Shown in pieces: positions 62,201-64,000 of a DNA stretch of 64,000 nt. The notes under the pieces are model-generated. The model did not search any database, was not told the DNA's origin, and worked only from the letters and a program-made list of their open reading frames with translations. The first letter of the stretch is position 1; the number at the start of each line of letters is the position of its first letter. The stretch spans positions 14,103,135-14,167,134 of the forward strand of contig NC_135255.1 of assembly GCF_964204865.1 (NCBI RefSeq), given 5' to 3'. The DNA is from Styela clava (lineage: Eukaryota > Chordata > Ascidiacea > Stolidobranchia > Styelidae). A program made the translations under genes and the position numbers.

Positions 62201-62669
62201 CGGTCCGCCAGAGTAGAAAGGTTGGGAACCACTGCCTAAACACATACATTTGTTTTTGTACATGCTATTGTTCGGTTTATTTTTAGATAACGACACTGTG
62301 ATGATAGCTGACTGTATTGGCCACAACGTGAGTAGAAAGATTATCAAAGAACCGAATGAGGCTCCTGATGAAGAATCAAAAGTAGTTCAGAGTAAATCAG
62401 AATCGGCACAAACAAAACCTGAAAATGACCCTAGCTCAAGCAACGATACCGAGGCTGCTGTCATAGAGCAATCAGAAAATTCCGCTGAGACTGATTCAAA
62501 GAATGACAGTTCTGACAGCAAGGTAGTTCAGGCCAGAGGCAAAAAGAGCAGAGAGTATCTTTCTAGTGCCAAAAGGCAACAACGACAAGCAAAACGGCTG
62601 CGCCAAAAGTGGGAAAAGAAACATAAGGCGGAGTCTGATCTTACTAAAGCAGATGTAGAGGAGCAATGA
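50275..62669 (+). CDS. Unrecognised large protein with N-myristoylation-type start, ~17 exons
   Basis: Exons that keep one frame: 50275-50366, 50769-50919, 51336-51545, 51728-52612, 53105-53342, 53882-53994, 54068-54094, 54500-54626, 54797-54964, 55423-55673, 56456-56621, 56806-56871, 57485-57721, 58281-58500, 58823-59048, 59328-59531, 60066-60691, 62288-62669. They give about 1,462 residues. It starts MGGQQSST, matching the N-myristoylation pattern (Gly2, Ser6), which suggests membrane attachment. Residues ~1-446 are Ser/Thr-rich and probably disordered, with a PPPPPLPKKP run near 346. From ~447 the sequence becomes denser and helical-looking. The exon at 59328 (IWGPAEEHMRGSYYLTTAYK) and that at 60066 (GLLESALGKGFFSGVDDDL) look the most constrained. 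The C-terminus is acidic then strongly basic (KRQQRQAKRLRQKW). I do not recognise the family. The ends of the exons at 57485, 58281 and 58823 and the 27-bp exon are the least certain. Confidence 0.6.
55909..55978. repeat. Short tandem repeat, ~24-bp unit, three copies
   Basis: ttattaactat(g/a)tctccataac occurs twice, followed by a shorter third copy (tttactatatccccc). Intronic. Confidence 0.7.
56884..57318. mobile_element. hAT-type MITE in an intron of the large gene (435 bp)
   Basis: Ends are cagtggttcccaaac and gtttgggaaccactg. The flanks TCTGGCGC and GCTAGCGC agree at six of eight bases if the element is taken to start at the A of CAGTGG. It begins 13 bp after the exon end at 56871, so insertion came close to the splice donor without removing it. 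Confidence 0.8.
57974..58219. mobile_element. Probable hAT MITE of the CTCCGA-rich type
   Basis: The right end reads tcctccgacaccacagccct, the inverse of a widespread terminus beginning cagggctgtggtgtcgg. The left end is degenerate (gctgttgtcaaagcgg). Internal sequence has repeated cggag/ctccg motifs. Intronic. Confidence 0.55.
61193..62234. mobile_element. hAT-type element with internal direct repeats (1,042 bp)
   Basis: Ends are cagtggttcccaacc and its inverse ggttgggaaccactg. Flanks share CTAAAC (…gctaaac on the left, cctaaac… on the right), an imperfect target duplication. A block of roughly 200 bp starting near 61284 is repeated from ~61507 (both contain gcggtatggcccggcgac and tcatcgcgaaagcgct). 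It lies in the last intron of the large gene and belongs to the same family as 25337-26185, in opposite orientation. Confidence 0.82.
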
Positions 62670-62781
62670 TATCATCGAAATTTACAACTTAAAAGTCTTT
62701 TATTTTTGTTAGTTTTGTTCTTATATTATTTATTTTTATAATTTTGTTAAATATGCTAGTTGTTGTTTTGTATCAGTTGGT

Positions 62782-62787
62782 AATAAA
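62782..62787 (+). promoter_or_regulatory. Polyadenylation signal of the large plus-strand gene
   Basis: AATAAA lies about 113 bp after the stop codon at 62667-62669. Confidence 0.7.
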
Positions 62788-64000
62788 GAAACGTTCTAAG
62801 CTAAGGCATGGCTATGTTATTTAAAACATTTTTGCTTTGTGATACTGAAAAACTCTGACATATTCTTAATATAAGAGGAAGTGGATATAATATTGCCAGA
62901 TTCATCAAGCGTATATCCCCATTAGGTTCAAATGAGGTGACCGTGCATTTGCATCCGTATATCCGCGGGTTCAATTTATATGCGGGTGCTAAAACCTATG
63001 GGCTAGGGGTTAGTATGGGTTCAAATATCAGTAAAAAAAAATTTCCATAAGTGAATTATCATGAGTTCAAATTACGGGTGCAAATGTAATGGAACCTCAA
63101 ATGATAACCGACAATAAAGTGTAAACCTTACAAGTGCAAAAACAAATACCATAGAGCCCACAGAAATTTTGAAAAAAAAAAGTAATAGCCTTCTAGCGAC
63201 ACAACAATCCTCAACCACGGAAAATTTCAAAGCAAGTGCTCCAGTAGTGTAAGAGAAATCGTACGGATATCCAAACTTTCGCGTTACCGGTGCGGTAGGC
63301 TGCCGTAGTCTCCTCGACTTCGAGTGACCGCCTCATAATGCAACGATGATGGACGAAACCTCCACCAGTTCTCAAGCGTTCTAAACGGAGCTTTAGGATT
63401 CCGTGGTAGAAACCTAGGTGCTCAGTGAGCTATTCGTTAACTTCATGGATTTATTGTGCGGCTATTGTAAATAATAGTCAACCTTCTCACGAGCTCCATA
63501 ATACCAACAATTTGAGAACTTTTGCCATAGCGCCCACGGGAATCTTTGAACTGAATAGAAGTAATAGCCCCAGCGAAAAATACAATATTTAATCACTACA
63601 AATTTTAAAGCAATTGATCAAGAAGGTACTGAGAAAAGCGCGTTAATGAAAAACGACTTATATAGGTCCATCTCGTGTCCAAAAATTAACACTGATATTC
63701 TAACAGGACCGCTGTTCGTTTTGATTACACACGAATGATTCTTATGTAGTTGACTAAATTGCGTCAAGTGTTGAAATCAAAACACGCTCGCCACCGCACT
63801 AATGGTTAACGTACTCTAAACCAGAAACACAAGTTCGGATTGAGTCAGGTTGATAACATGCGAGTGGATTTCTCGGCTCATTTTGCTACATCTGTACAAA
63901 GATTTGTCGCAAACCGATTGGTACATGAAGATTACCTTGACAAGTAGTACAAAGTAGTTGATGAATACTTGCTGAATTACAAGCAGATGGCTTGTCAGCA
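62788..64000. other. Repeat-rich intergenic region to the window end
   Basis: Holds the second copy of the telomere-like-core repeat (62915-63095) and pieces related to the hAT MITE at 37469-37794 (63412-63530). Two stretches starting catag(a/c)gcccac (~63149, ~63526) also resemble each other. No gene is seen. Confidence 0.5.
62915..63095. repeat. Dispersed repeat with telomere-like core, second copy
   Basis: Matches 34495-34625 over most of that copy. The ends here are aggttcaaatgagg and, inverted, aggttccattacatttgcaccc, so it is probably a short inverted-repeat transposon. Confidence 0.6.

Overview
The window is AT-rich metazoan nuclear DNA: genes are split into many short exons with GT-AG introns, vertebrate-style polyadenylation signals (AATAAA) follow coding regions, and non-coding space is packed with LINE, hAT, mariner and P-type transposon remnants. 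The gene set (a zona-pellucida-domain protein, calcyphosine-2, UBL5, PPCS) and the repeats suggest an invertebrate deuterostome, possibly a tunicate. The species is inference; nothing here fixes it.

Positions 1-24067 are a tandem array. A 4,073-bp unit is repeated head to tail with near-perfect identity: five full copies plus a partial copy entering from the left. Each unit carries a broken plus-strand non-LTR retrotransposon (endonuclease plus decayed reverse transcriptase) interrupted by the 3' half of a second, minus-strand LINE. The array ends at 22925. The flank beyond it keeps the missing parts: the full reverse transcriptase of the minus-strand LINE with an intact FADD active site, then the C-terminus of the plus-strand LINE. 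The right edge is therefore the unduplicated progenitor arrangement. One unit (10276-14779) carries an extra 431 bp: a 426-bp 5'-truncated LINE end with a 5-bp target duplication.

Positions 24068-29471 hold no gene I can support, only transposon debris: a hAT element (25337-26185) and a foldback element with ~225-bp arms encoding a THAP-like N-terminus (27679-28600).

From 29472 to 62669 lie five genes. A 10-exon plus-strand gene (29472-34197) encodes a 394-residue secreted/transmembrane ZP-domain protein with a furin-type site. A 14-exon minus-strand gene (36002-44352) encodes a 622-residue calcyphosine-2-like EF-hand protein. Single-exon UBL5 (44972-45193, minus) and PPCS (46229-47164, minus) follow. 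A large plus-strand gene (50275-62669, about 17 exons, about 1,460 residues) starts with a myristoylation-type MGGQQSS N-terminus and is not recognised. Its C-terminal exons look strongly constrained. Gene orders and directions give no sign of a shared pathway; each gene appears to work independently.

Exon joins were worked out by reading splice signals and checking codon phase by hand. They are consistent for the ZP, CAPS2-like and most of the unknown gene, but have no transcript support here.
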